The notes under the pieces are model-generated. The model had not been told where the DNA came from. It ran no database searches and saw only the letters and a list, made by a program, of their open reading frames with translations. From Gallionella sp. (GTDB lineage Bacteria > Pseudomonadota > Gammaproteobacteria > Burkholderiales > Gallionellaceae), in contig JABEVG010000050.1 of NCBI GenBank assembly GCA_013044075.1, positions 1 through 32,320 on the forward strand: a stretch of DNA of 32,320 nucleotides. The letters run 5' to 3'. Position numbers and translations under genes: made by a program. Within the stretch, counting starts at the first letter, position 1, and every line of letters starts with the position of its first letter. This document shows, in pieces, positions 25,002 through 32,320 of this stretch.

Positions 25002-25017
25002 GTTGGTCTCCCCCGAT

Positions 25018-25482
25018 TCAATCATTTTGATCTTCGGCCAGCAGCATACGCCTGGCGGTAAATCGTCCGGTGTGTTCGTCCAGTATGCGTTGTTCTGATT
25101 TCGCTTCGACGCGCTTTTGCACTTCCAGGTGACGTTCCTGGAGCGTGGTGAACGATTTCAATTTGCGTTGCGTGGAATCGAATTCGCCACGACCGGCCTG
25201 CACCGCAATCTTGCTCTGCGCCAGTACTTTGCTTTGTTGGGCGATGGCTTCATCCAGTTTGTTGATGAACTCCTGAAAGTTGCGCAGTGTGGCCGGATCC
25301 ATGCCGCTTTGGGCGGACGTCTGCAAGCGTGTTTGATAGTCGCTGCGAAATCGCTGCAACATGTCGAGTTTTTCTTGCGCATCGTGTTGCTGTTTGTTGC
25401 GTTGGCCGAGTTCGCGCGTGGCCGATTCGCTTTGATGCTGGGCCAGATTCATCAGGGGTTGCAAAGTGAAGGGTTTGGTCAT
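25018..25482 (-). CDS. fliJ: Flagellar export chaperone FliJ
   Basis: FliJ is a coiled-coil protein that sits in the FliI ATPase ring, activates it and links it to FlhA. The 154-residue product is almost entirely helical and charged (ESATRELGQRNKQQHDAQEK, then EFINKLDEAIAQQSKVLAQS, then LQERHLEVQKRVEAKSEQRI), with the family's size and heptad pattern. It begins 11 bases after fliI, matching the conserved fliI-fliJ order. Confidence 0.93.
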   Translation of the reverse strand: MTKPFTLQPLMNLAQHQSESATRELGQRNKQQHDAQEKLDMLQRFRSDYQTRLQTSAQSGMDPATLRNFQEFINKLDEAIAQQSKVLAQSKIAVQAGRGEFDSTQRKLKSFTTLQERHLEVQKRVEAKSEQRILDEHTGRFTARRMLLAEDQND

Positions 25483-25493
25483 GATCTCGTCGG

Positions 25494-26900
25494 TCAGGAT
25501 GTGGGGGTGAACAAGGCGAACAGTTGCGCGATGCTGTCCGGGCAGTTTTCCTGTTGGAACATGCCCTGTTTCAAGAATTGCTCCATTTTCGGGTACAGCA
25601 CAATCGCCTGATCCAGCAAGGGATCGCTGCCGTTGACATATGCGCCGACGCTGATCAGATCGCGGTTGCGCTGGTAGTGCGAATACATCTGCTTGAAGCG
25701 TTGTACCCGGGTCAGGTGTTCCGCTGTGACCAGATGCGGCATGACGCGACTGATCGAGGCTTCGATGTCGATGGCGGGGTAGTGGCCTTGTTCGACCAAA
25801 CGTCGCGACAGCACGATGTGACCATCCAGAATCGCCCGCGCACTGTCGGCGATCGGGTCTTGCTGGTCGTCACCCTCGGTGAGCACGGTGTAGAAGGCCG
25901 TGATCGAGCCGCTCCCCTCCAGACCATTGCCGGCGCGCTCGACCAATTGGGGGAGTTTGGCGAATACCGAAGGCGGGTAACCTTTGGTGGCGGGAGGTTC
26001 ACCCACTGCCAGCGCGATCTCGCGTTGTGCCATCGCATAACGGGTCAAGGAGTCCATGATGAGAAGAACATTCTTGCCCTGATCGCGAAAATATTCGGCG
26101 ATGGTGGTGGCGTAAGCCGCGCCCTGCAAACGCATCAAGGGTGAGGTGTCCGCCGGCGTGGCGACCACGACCGAGCGCGCCAAGCCTTCCGGTCCCAGGA
26201 TGTCATTGATGAATTCTTTGACCTCGCGGCCGCGTTCGCCGATCAGACCCACGACGGTCACATCCGCGCTGGTGTAGCGCGCCATCATGCCGAGCAGCAC
26301 GCTCTTGCCCACACCGCTGCCGGCGAACAGTCCCATGCGCTGGCCGCGCCCGACCGACAGCAGGCTGTTGATGGCGCGGACACCCACGTCCAGTGTCTGA
26401 TCGATGGTCGCGCGTTCCAGCGGGTTGAAGGGACGGCTTTGCAAGGAAGCGGTCTCCGATTCCAGCAGCGGGCCGAGCTGGTCCAGCGGTTTTCCGGCCC
26501 CGTCCAGCACACGACCCAGCAACATATTGCCCACCGGCAAATGTTTGCCCAGATCGGCGATGCGGCGTTTGGGTTTGCGTTTCTCGCCCAGCGTCAGCAG
26601 GTGGGTGTGCTCGATCGGCATCACCCGAGCCCCGGGCACCAGCCCATACACGTTGTTCTCCGGCATCAGGAAAAGTTTTTCTCCGGAAAATCCGACCACT
26701 TCGGCTTCGACGACGCTGTTGGGCAAATAGATCGCGCAGGTGCTGCCCACCGGCATCTGCAAGCCCACCGCCTCCATGATCAAACCGGTCACTTTGGTCA
26801 GATGGCCGCTCGGCTGCATGGGTTTGCATTCCGCGACATATTCACGCCCCACGGAAAGGAAGCGATTCCAGCGGTCAGGATGGGTGCCTAGGCTAGCCAT
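25494..26900 (-). CDS. fliI: Flagellum-specific ATPase FliI
   Basis: FliI is the hexameric ATPase that energises substrate entry to the export gate, homologous to the F1 beta subunit. The 468-residue product has an N-terminal beta domain, the Walker A loop AGSGVGKS at 193-200, [13 protein letters not shown] near 219-231, and the Walker B strand LLIMD at 279-283 followed by [20 protein letters not shown]. All catalytic motifs look intact. Its start overlaps the end of fliH by 13 bases, consistent with the FliH-FliI complex being made together. Confidence 0.97.
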   Translation of the reverse strand: MASLGTHPDRWNRFLSVGREYVAECKPMQPSGHLTKVTGLIMEAVGLQMPVGSTCAIYLPNSVVEAEVVGFSGEKLFLMPENNVYGLVPGARVMPIEHTHLLTLGEKRKPKRRIADLGKHLPVGNMLLGRVLDGAGKPLDQLGPLLESETASLQSRPFNPLERATIDQTLDVGVRAINSLLSVGRGQRMGLFAGSGVGKSVLLGMMARYTSADVTVVGLIGERGREVKEFINDILGPEGLARSVVVATPADTSPLMRLQGAAYATTIAEYFRDQGKNVLLIMDSLTRYAMAQREIALAVGEPPATKGYPPSVFAKLPQLVERAGNGLEGSGSITAFYTVLTEGDDQQDPIADSARAILDGHIVLSRRLVEQGHYPAIDIEASISRVMPHLVTAEHLTRVQRFKQMYSHYQRNRDLISVGAYVNGSDPLLDQAIVLYPKMEQFLKQGMFQQENCPDSIAQLFALFTPTS

Positions 26901-27580
26901 GAATGATCCTGCCCCAGCGATTGCAGCACGCGCTTCCAGCGTTCTTCGGTAGTCGCATCGACGATGCTATGCGAGGTTTTGACCAGACATCCGCCGCGTT
27001 GGAGTTGCGTGTCGGTAAAGATTTTCCAGCCCGCGTGTGCCAGTTCGTCACTCATGTGTTTGCGCACCAGCTCCGCATCTTCAGGGTGCAGAACCAGATG
27101 GGCATTCTGGTTGAATTGCGGCAGGGTGGCGACCGCTTCCCGCACGATCTCAAGCACGACCTCCGGTTTGACTTGCAGGGTCTCGCGTACCATTTTATTG
27201 GCCACGGCCAGCGACAGATCGAGCAGGGATTGGGCGACCTGCTGGTCGATCTGACTCAACCCCTCCTGCAGGTTTTGCAGAAGCTGATGGATGTGCGCGA
27301 CCTCCGATTGTGCTTGTCCGATACCGGCTGCATAACCCGCATCGTGCCCGACGCGATACCCGGCGGCCTGTCCGCTGTTGCAGGCATCGTCATAGGCTTT
27401 TTTCTGCACGCGTTGTTGCTCTGCCGCAGCGGTCAGGGCGGTTATGCCCACACCCGGCCTGGAGCCGGGCTGGTCGAACGAAGACAGTTCCCAGCGTTGG
27501 TAGGCGGTCATCTGTTCTTTGGGAATGAGCGCGCCGTCGCCGGATGCGGGTCGCGCGTTGTTGGCGGGGTGATCAGACAT
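26888..27580 (-). CDS. fliH: Flagellar export ATPase regulator FliH
   Basis: FliH binds and restrains FliI and tethers it to FliN in the C ring. The start is ATG 27580 (MSDHPANN), which overlaps the fliG stop by eight bases; the frame extends seven codons further upstream without a better site. The 230-residue product has a Pro/Gly-rich N-terminus with [12 protein letters not shown] near 28-39. A glycine-repeat region follows ([20 protein letters not shown], a GxxxG-type pattern typical of FliH), then a V-ATPase E-subunit-like C-terminus with [15 protein letters not shown]. Confidence 0.93.
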   Translation of the reverse strand: MSDHPANNARPASGDGALIPKEQMTAYQRWELSSFDQPGSRPGVGITALTAAAEQQRVQKKAYDDACNSGQAAGYRVGHDAGYAAGIGQAQSEVAHIHQLLQNLQEGLSQIDQQVAQSLLDLSLAVANKMVRETLQVKPEVVLEIVREAVATLPQFNQNAHLVLHPEDAELVRKHMSDELAHAGWKIFTDTQLQRGGCLVKTSHSIVDATTEERWKRVLQSLGQDHSWLA

Positions 27581-28565
27581 AAGCATCCTCGCCCTTTCCA
27601 CCTAAAACGATCTGGCCTTCGTCCGACAGGCGACGCACGACTTTGAGTATTTCTTTTTGATTGGCTTCCACTTCGCTGAGTTTGACCGGGCCTTTGGACT
27701 CGAGGTCTTCGCGCATCATTTCGGCCGCGCGTTGCGACATGTTCTTGAAGATCTTTTCACGCAGCTCTTCGCTCGCGCCTTTGAGTGAAACGATCAGGGA
27801 TTCGGATTGGACCTCGCGCAGAATGAGCTGTATGCCGCGATCATCGATTTCCAGCACGTTCTCGAACACGAACATTTTGTCCTCGATTTTTTGTGCGAGA
27901 TCGGGATCGTAGCTGCGCACGTTCTCTATCATCTCCGACTCCAGCGTCCCGCCCATAAAATTGAGGATCTCGGCCGCCGCGCCCACGCCGCCCTGCAGAT
28001 TCTTCTTGCCGGTACTGGTGCCCGACATCAGCCGGCCCAGCACGTCATTAAGTTCGCGCAAGGCCAGAGGTTGCACGCCATCCAGCGTCGAGATGCGCAG
28101 CAACACGTCATTGCGGGTGCGCTCCGTGAGCATTTTGAGAATATTGGCCGCCTGATCGGGTTCCAGATGAACCAGGATGGTCGCGATGATCTGCGGATGT
28201 TCATTGCCCACCATTTCCGCAACGGCTCCCGGATCCATCCATTTCAGGCTTTCAATACCGCTGGTGTCGCTGTTGTGCATGATGCGATCCAGCAGGCTGG
28301 CGGCCTTGTCATCGCCCAGTGCCTTGGTGAGCATGCTGCGTATATAGTCGTTGGAGTCCATGCCGATGCTGGTCTTGCCCGATGCCAGCAGCAAAAAGTC
28401 ATCGAACACCTGGGCGATGCGTTCACGGGTGAGGTTCTTCAGTGTCACCATCGCCGAACTGATCTTCTGAACTTCCTTGGGTTCGAGATATTTCAGCACT
28501 TCGGCGGCTTCACCTTCGCCCAGCGTCATCAGAAAGATCGCGCTTTTTTCGATGCCGTCACTCAT
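27573..28565 (-). CDS. fliG: Flagellar motor switch protein FliG
   Basis: FliG is the rotor protein that contacts the stator and joins the C ring to FliF. The 330-residue product has the three-domain layout: the N-terminal FliF-binding domain (MSDGIEKSAIFLMTLGEGEA), the middle domain with the conserved EHPQ motif at 122-125, and the C-terminal torque domain with the charged helix DDRGIQLILREVQSESLIVS followed by LKGASEELREKIFKNMSQRA. Length is standard. It overlaps both fliF and fliH by eight bases. Confidence 0.97.
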   Translation of the reverse strand: MSDGIEKSAIFLMTLGEGEAAEVLKYLEPKEVQKISSAMVTLKNLTRERIAQVFDDFLLLASGKTSIGMDSNDYIRSMLTKALGDDKAASLLDRIMHNSDTSGIESLKWMDPGAVAEMVGNEHPQIIATILVHLEPDQAANILKMLTERTRNDVLLRISTLDGVQPLALRELNDVLGRLMSGTSTGKKNLQGGVGAAAEILNFMGGTLESEMIENVRSYDPDLAQKIEDKMFVFENVLEIDDRGIQLILREVQSESLIVSLKGASEELREKIFKNMSQRAAEMMREDLESKGPVKLSEVEANQKEILKVVRRLSDEGQIVLGGKGEDAYV

Positions 28566-30201
28566 TTCCGTTCACCCATTCCTTGATCACGCTGGCAACG
28601 ATCTTGGGATCCTGCTGGGCGATTTGTCGTGCCGCCTGCAAGCCGTGTTCATACGATTGCGCGGCGGCGGGGGCGGCATGCGCCGCGTATTGCTCAGCTG
28701 TTCCGCCGGCCGTTTGTGTGCCGGTTTCTTCTGCTGCTGTGGCCGTGTCCATCGGTTGGGCGGGACGCGCGAGCAATGGTTTCAAAGCCGGCTTGATGAT
28801 GCCGAACACGACGAACAGCATCACCACCGCGATCAGCAGATATTTCGCCAGATTCTTCGCCAGCTCGATGGTGTCAGGCTGTTTCCACAACGGCACTTCG
28901 GGTGTGATCTCCTTCTCGTCGTTGAACGCCACGTTTTGCACGTTCAGGGTATCGCCGCGACTTTGGTCGAATCCCACGGCATCGCTGACCAGATTGTTGA
29001 TCTGTGTCTTCTCGTCGGCGGTCAACGGCTTGAAGCTGACCACGCCTTTTGCATCCGTCACCTTGCGGTTGTTCACCACCACGGCGATTGAGATGCGCTT
29101 GATCGTACCCACCGGCAAGGTGGTGTGGCGTATGGTGCGATCAACTTCATAGTTCACCGTGGATTCCTTGTGCATGCTGGTGGGGGTACTGCTGATAGCC
29201 GGTGCCGGACTGCCTGCTGCTGCGGTGATCGGCGCGGTCGCGGGTACGGGAGGCTGGTTGCTCAACGCGCCGGGCACACCGCTGGCGGACGTGGCACTGC
29301 CATTCGTGGATTCGACGCTTTGCTGGCTGCGCAGCGTGCTGTCTTTTGGGTTGGTGTTGGGCTTGTAGCTCTCAGCCGTTTGTTCGGTCTGCGAAAAATC
29401 AATGTCGGCAGTCACCTGTGCGCGCACATTCGTCGCGCCGACCATCGGGGTCAGTATGGCTTCCACGCGCTGGACATAATTTTGCTCGATCTGCCGGATG
29501 TATTTGAGCTGGCTCGCATCCAGTCCCTCATTGCCGATGCCATCGTGGTTGGCACTCAGCAGCGTCCCGCTTTGATCGACCACGGTGACGTTCTTGGCGG
29601 ACATGTCCGGCACGCTGCTGGAAATGAGATGGACGATCGCGCTGACTTGTGCCGAATCCAGAAAGCGTCCCGGATGCAGGGTCAACACTACCGAGGCACT
29701 CGGTTTTTGTTGTTCCTTGACGAACACCGTGGGTTTGGGGATGGCCAGATGCACGCGCGCGCCCTGTACGGCGGCGATGCTTTGTACCGAGCGTGCCAGC
29801 TCGCCTTCCAGCGCGCGCTGGTAGTTCACCTGCTCGGCAAACTGGCTGATGCCGAATTTCTGGTTCTCCATCAATTCGAAGCCCACCGTGCCGCCCTTGG
29901 GCAGTCCCTGCGTGGCGAGTTTGAGACGTGTCTCGTACACCAGATTCGAGGGAACCAGCACGGCTCCGCCGCCCTCGGCAAACTTGTAGGGGACGTTCAG
30001 TTGTTGCAGCGATTCGATGATGGAGCCGCCATCACGGTCGGAGATGTTGCTGTACAGCACCCGATAATCCGGTGCCTGCCCCCACATCCAGAGGCTGGTC
30101 AACAATGCGATAAGGGCTGCCACTCCCACCGCAATGCTGATCATTTGCCTGGGGTTGAGTTGATTCAGACCGGTTGCTGAAATGCGTGCTTGTTCTGCCA
30201 T
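28558..30201 (-). CDS. fliF: Flagellar MS-ring protein FliF
   Basis: FliF forms the MS ring in the inner membrane, the base on which the flagellum is built. The 547-residue product has two membrane helices: one near 20-41 (MISIAVGVAALIALLTSLWM) and one near 450-470 (YLLIAVVMLFVVFGIIKP). The ring-building motifs between them include VLYSNISDRDGGSIIESLQQ, and a Ser/Pro-rich loop near 300-345 interrupts the periplasmic part. The C-terminal FliG-binding tail (DPKIVASVIKEWVNGNE) is conserved. It is first in the minus-strand operon and divergent from fliE. Confidence 0.97.
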   Translation of the reverse strand: MAEQARISATGLNQLNPRQMISIAVGVAALIALLTSLWMWGQAPDYRVLYSNISDRDGGSIIESLQQLNVPYKFAEGGGAVLVPSNLVYETRLKLATQGLPKGGTVGFELMENQKFGISQFAEQVNYQRALEGELARSVQSIAAVQGARVHLAIPKPTVFVKEQQKPSASVVLTLHPGRFLDSAQVSAIVHLISSSVPDMSAKNVTVVDQSGTLLSANHDGIGNEGLDASQLKYIRQIEQNYVQRVEAILTPMVGATNVRAQVTADIDFSQTEQTAESYKPNTNPKDSTLRSQQSVESTNGSATSASGVPGALSNQPPVPATAPITAAAGSPAPAISSTPTSMHKESTVNYEVDRTIRHTTLPVGTIKRISIAVVVNNRKVTDAKGVVSFKPLTADEKTQINNLVSDAVGFDQSRGDTLNVQNVAFNDEKEITPEVPLWKQPDTIELAKNLAKYLLIAVVMLFVVFGIIKPALKPLLARPAQPMDTATAAEETGTQTAGGTAEQYAAHAAPAAAQSYEHGLQAARQIAQQDPKIVASVIKEWVNGNE

Positions 30202-30367
30202 GATGTTCGCGCTGGATTCACCTGTTCAAGCCATTGAGGCACTGTGCGCATTATCAGAGCCGGCGGGGGAATCGAAATGTGGAATAAGGGCATATTTACG
30301 ATGCTTTTCCGGAACAGCACGTTTTGCATTAGGGGGTATCGTGCGATGACTAGAAAAGGAGATCCAC
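30202..30367. promoter_or_regulatory. fliF/fliE divergent regulatory region
   Basis: This 166-base gap must hold the start signals for the fliF operon (minus) and fliE (plus). It is more AT-rich than its neighbours. I do not see a canonical sigma-28 site, and the sigma-54-like CAGCACG-TT-TTGC on the plus strand has a spacing two bases too short. The fliE side ends in a strong AAAAGGAG ribosome site. Promoters are inferred from layout only. Confidence 0.45.
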
Positions 30368-30688
30368 ATGAGCATATCTGCGGTAGATAACCTGTTGGCA
30401 CAGATGCGGGTCGCCGCCGCGCAAGCGGGTTTGCGCGAACCGGCACAAACCAGTCAGACACCCTCGGTAAGCTTTTCCAATGTGCTGAAGTCCTCGCTGG
30501 ACGGGGTGGCGCAATCACAGGCCGCGTCCAAATCCATGCAGGCGGCATTTGTGATGGGAGACGACAAAGTCAGTTTGAGCGACACCATGATCGCCATGCA
30601 AAAGGCCGACATCAATTTCCAGGCGACGGTACAGGTGCGGAACAAATTTGTGCAGGCTTACAACGACATCATGAACATGCAGGTGTGA
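30368..30688 (+). CDS. fliE: Flagellar hook-basal body protein FliE
   Basis: FliE joins the MS ring to the rod and is an early export substrate. The 106-residue product has the usual size: a short polar N-terminus (MSISAVDNLLAQMRVAAAQA), then SFSNVLKSSLDGVAQSQAAS, and the conserved end LSDTMIAMQKADINFQATVQ followed by VRNKFVQAYNDIMNMQV. It is transcribed alone, divergent from fliF, and converges with the PilZ gene 39 bases downstream. Confidence 0.96.
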   Translation: MSISAVDNLLAQMRVAAAQAGLREPAQTSQTPSVSFSNVLKSSLDGVAQSQAASKSMQAAFVMGDDKVSLSDTMIAMQKADINFQATVQVRNKFVQAYNDIMNMQV

Positions 30689-30727
30689 AGTTGATTTTCC
30701 GGGGTGTCCCAAGCCCACGCGAGCCGG

Positions 30728-31471
30728 TTACCTGACGCGCTGCAAATGCATTACGTAGCGGTGCAGCAGGCCGGCGGAAGGATGATCCATATCCTGTAAC
30801 TCACAACCCGCACGCTTGAAGTTCTTTCCTGTTGCATCGGTCAGTACGGCCAGATTCCTCACCACAATGGTTCCGCTGATCGTGCCGAATTCGGGCAGGA
30901 CGATACGGCAGTTGGCGTAGCGTTGCCCGGGCAGCAGTTCGGTGTCGCTCTCCTCACAAGTCAGTGCGATGCCGCCGCCGCTGATGTCCATGATGGTGAT
31001 TTCGCGGGGTTGATCGATGGTTTGATCCGAGCCCGGAATCACGCATTTCAACGGGTTGAGGGCAGGGGTCATCAGCCGGAAATACTCGCGCCGTTGCAAG
31101 CGGAACAATGTGTGCGGTAGCGGCAGGAAAAAAGCGGGATAACCCTGATAGTCCACCGGCGCGGGTTGGGCCGCAGAAAACTGGATCTTGACGTTATCGT
31201 GCGAGCCGACGACGATCAGATCGTCGTCTGCCTCGATCTGCTGATTGGTCACGCTGTTTTTGCTTTGTTCCAGCCATAGCCCGTGACTATCGACATGCAA
31301 CAGCGTGGTCAGTATGAATTCCTTGGCTGCACCGAAATAAAGCGCGACACGCGATCCTTTGACGGCGACGTTGCGCAACACAAACTCGATTTCCTTCGCG
31401 GCGGTGATGCGGTATTTCTCATCCGAATCACTGGAGAACTTCTTGACCTTCAAGGTGACATCTTTTTTCAT
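30728..31471 (-). CDS. ycgR: YcgR-like flagellar brake protein with PilZ domain
   Basis: Proteins of this type bind cyclic-di-GMP through a PilZ domain and, in enteric bacteria, slow the motor by contacting FliG or MotA. The 247-residue product has an N-terminal YcgR-type domain (about 1-115) and a C-terminal PilZ domain with both ligand motifs intact: the R-x-x-x-R element in RREYFR (R128, R132) and D-x-S-x-x-G in MDISGGG (D162, S164, G167). No good ribosome site is visible ahead of ATG 31471. It lies 66 bases downstream of the FlhB-like gene. Cyclic-di-GMP binding is strongly supported by the motifs; the brake role is by homology and context. Confidence 0.88.
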   Translation of the reverse strand: MKKDVTLKVKKFSSDSDEKYRITAAKEIEFVLRNVAVKGSRVALYFGAAKEFILTTLLHVDSHGLWLEQSKNSVTNQQIEADDDLIVVGSHDNVKIQFSAAQPAPVDYQGYPAFFLPLPHTLFRLQRREYFRLMTPALNPLKCVIPGSDQTIDQPREITIMDISGGGIALTCEESDTELLPGQRYANCRIVLPEFGTISGTIVVRNLAVLTDATGKNFKRAGCELQDMDHPSAGLLHRYVMHLQRVR

Positions 31472-31530
31472 ATCGCTGTATCGTCGTCTGGTATCGGTGG
31501 AATTGCCGGTTGAGCAGTGCGGCGCATGAT

Positions 31531-31556
31531 AACAAAACTAGGGCTTTGCAAAAGCC
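31531..31556 (-). terminator. Possible intrinsic terminator after the FlhB-like gene
   Basis: On the minus strand GGCTTT, TGC, AAAGCC forms a 6-bp hairpin (31556-31542) that overlaps the last codons and ends just before the TAG of the FlhB-like gene, followed by CTAGTTTTGTTA with a four-T run. The stem is short and the T-run imperfect, so it is a candidate only; if it works, ycgR would need its own promoter in the 66-base gap. Confidence 0.3.
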
Positions 31557-31840
31557 GGAATTGAAGGCGTATCCGCGTGTTCCAATCGGTATAGCCAAGC
31601 CAGCAGTTCGGCCACCGCAAGATACAGTTGCGGGGGGATTTGCTGATCCAGCTCGACTTGCATCAACAGGCCGACCAGTTCTTCCGATTCATGCACATGA
31701 ATGCCATGTTGCCTGGCGCGCTCGATGATGGCTTGCGCGATCAGGCCGCGTCCTTTGGCCACCACTTTGGGTGCGCCGGAGGAATCGCCGTAGGTCATGG
31801 CCACGGCATATTGCCGGGAAGTGAGCGGGGGATGTTTCAT
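31538..31840 (-). CDS. Stand-alone FlhB C-terminal-like protein
   Basis: The 100-residue product resembles only the cytoplasmic C-terminal domain of the export switch protein FlhB: YAVAMTYGDSSGAPKVVAKG followed by A-x-x-I-x-x-x-A, HGIHVHESEELVGLLMQVEL and IPPQLYLAVAELLAWLY match that domain in order. There is no membrane part. Where FlhB has the self-cleaving N-P-T-H, this protein has T-S-R-Q just before YAVAM, so it should not autocleave. Related small proteins (often called FlhX or FhlB-like) can partly replace FlhB-C in enteric bacteria. It starts in a 4-base ATGA overlap with the upstream FliK-like gene. Function here is uncertain. Confidence 0.82.
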   Translation of the reverse strand: MKHPPLTSRQYAVAMTYGDSSGAPKVVAKGRGLIAQAIIERARQHGIHVHESEELVGLLMQVELDQQIPPQLYLAVAELLAWLYRLEHADTPSIPAFAKP

Positions 31841-32320
31841 GACTTTTCCACGGCAGCGGCGGTGAGCGGGATATTGACATTCGCCAGTGCCGACCTGAGC
31901 TGCGCCAGCGAGCGATTGAACAGCGTGGCAGTCGCCGTGTCCGCCACGTGCAACGTCAGTTTCAGACCGCTACCGGAAAATACCAGTTGCGCGTGCACAT
32001 CGCCCAGCCTGGGTAATGCCAGTTCCATTTCGGTACGCCATTGACGCTCGTCTTGCGGCGCGTTGTGATGTTCCGGTTGTCCATGTATCTCCCACTGCAT
32101 CTGCTGTCCCGGCCAGACCTGACCCGCCCAGGTCAGTTGATGGGTTTCCAGCGTATGTAACTGTTGCTGCACCAGCGGCACTAATTCTTTGGCGACCGTT
32201 GCCGTACCGAGACCGCTGAAAATGGGCGTGTCTGGCGATGCACCGCCAGAAAATGTTTTGTTCGCCGGATTGTTTTGAGGGGTGGATTGCTGCGCGACAT
32301 CCGTCCGTTGGGGCAGCGGC
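31837..32320 (-). CDS. Second FliK-like protein, 5' part cut off by window edge
   Basis: The frame is open from the right window edge to the TGA at 31837-31839, giving about 160 C-terminal residues; the true start lies outside. After a Pro/Gln/Asn-rich linker come QLTWAGQVWPGQQMQWEIHG, MELALPRLGDVHAQLVFSG and LKLTLHVADTATATLFNRSL, then LAQLRSALANVNIPL. This order (W-x-G-x-x-W-P-G-Q, then L-P-x-L-G, then L-x-x-x-L at the end) matches the C-terminal hook-length domain of FliK-type proteins. It differs from the intact fliK at 23643-25001, so it is a paralogue. Its stop overlaps the FlhB-C-like gene, pairing a ruler-like with a switch-like protein. Confidence 0.7.
   Translation of the reverse strand, partial: PLPQRTDVAQQSTPQNNPANKTFSGGASPDTPIFSGLGTATVAKELVPLVQQQLHTLETHQLTWAGQVWPGQQMQWEIHGQPEHHNAPQDERQWRTEMELALPRLGDVHAQLVFSGSGLKLTLHVADTATATLFNRSLAQLRSALANVNIPLTAAAVEKS

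Noticed and set aside
30305-30345. Sigma-54-like CAGCACG-TT-TTGC upstream of fliE
   Set aside because: The distance between the -24 and -12 elements is two bases too short and the -24 GG is not kept.

Overview
This window is an almost uninterrupted flagellar biosynthesis and motility locus from a GC-rich Gram-negative bacterium. P- and L-ring genes (flgI, flgH) show an outer membrane. The order flhA-flhF-fleN-fliA-motC-motD, a separate flgA-flgM-flgN group, flgBCDEFGHIJ with a two-domain FlgJ, and a complete fliFGHIJK-LMNOPQR run fit a betaproteobacterium. A Gallionellaceae- or Nitrosomonadales-like lineage is my best guess, but that is inference from gene order and protein style only.

Layout. 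(1) Bases 1-460 hold no intact gene: a relic of a response regulator joined to an EAL-domain fragment, and a doubtful 37-codon ORF reaching into the flhA start. (2) 461-6898 (+): flhA, flhF, fleN, fliA, motC and motD, all overlapping or within a few bases, so one operon for export gate, number/placement control, sigma-28 and a stator pair. (3) 6910-8526 (-): flgN, flgM and flgA, with a sigma-28-type promoter in front of flgM. (4) 8657-16050 (+): flgB to flgJ (rod, hook scaffold, hook, rings, rod muramidase). (5) 16089-19252 (+): flgK and flgL behind a consensus sigma-28 promoter. (6) 19265-30201 (-): the long fliF-fliG-fliH-fliI-fliJ-fliK / fliL-fliM-fliN-fliO-fliP-fliQ-fliR run (MS ring, switch, export ATPase, hook-length ruler, C-ring, export channel). 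(7) 30368-30688 (+): fliE, divergent from fliF. (8) 30728-32320 (-): a YcgR-like PilZ protein, a stand-alone FlhB C-terminal-like protein and the C-terminal part of a second FliK-like protein cut by the window edge.

The genes work as one temporal programme. Early basal-body and export genes lie in the fli, flgB-J and flhA operons. FliA (sigma-28) and its anti-sigma factor FlgM form the hook-completion checkpoint. The two visible sigma-28 promoters place flgM-flgN (anti-sigma factor and the FlgK/FlgL chaperone) and flgK-flgL under FliA, which is coherent because FlgN serves FlgK and FlgL. Full-length flhB, fliC, fliD and fliS are not in the window.

Most of the locus is ordinary flagellar biology. 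The points that stand out are the degenerate P-loop in FleN, the paralogous FlhB-C/FliK pair at the right end, a six-copy TAGGAAG repeat between flgE and flgF, a 48-residue repeat inside FliK, a repeated module shared by FlgK and FlgL, the RR-EAL relic upstream of flhA, and several hairpins at regulatory positions. I found no tRNA, rRNA, CRISPR array, insertion sequence or clearly new system.
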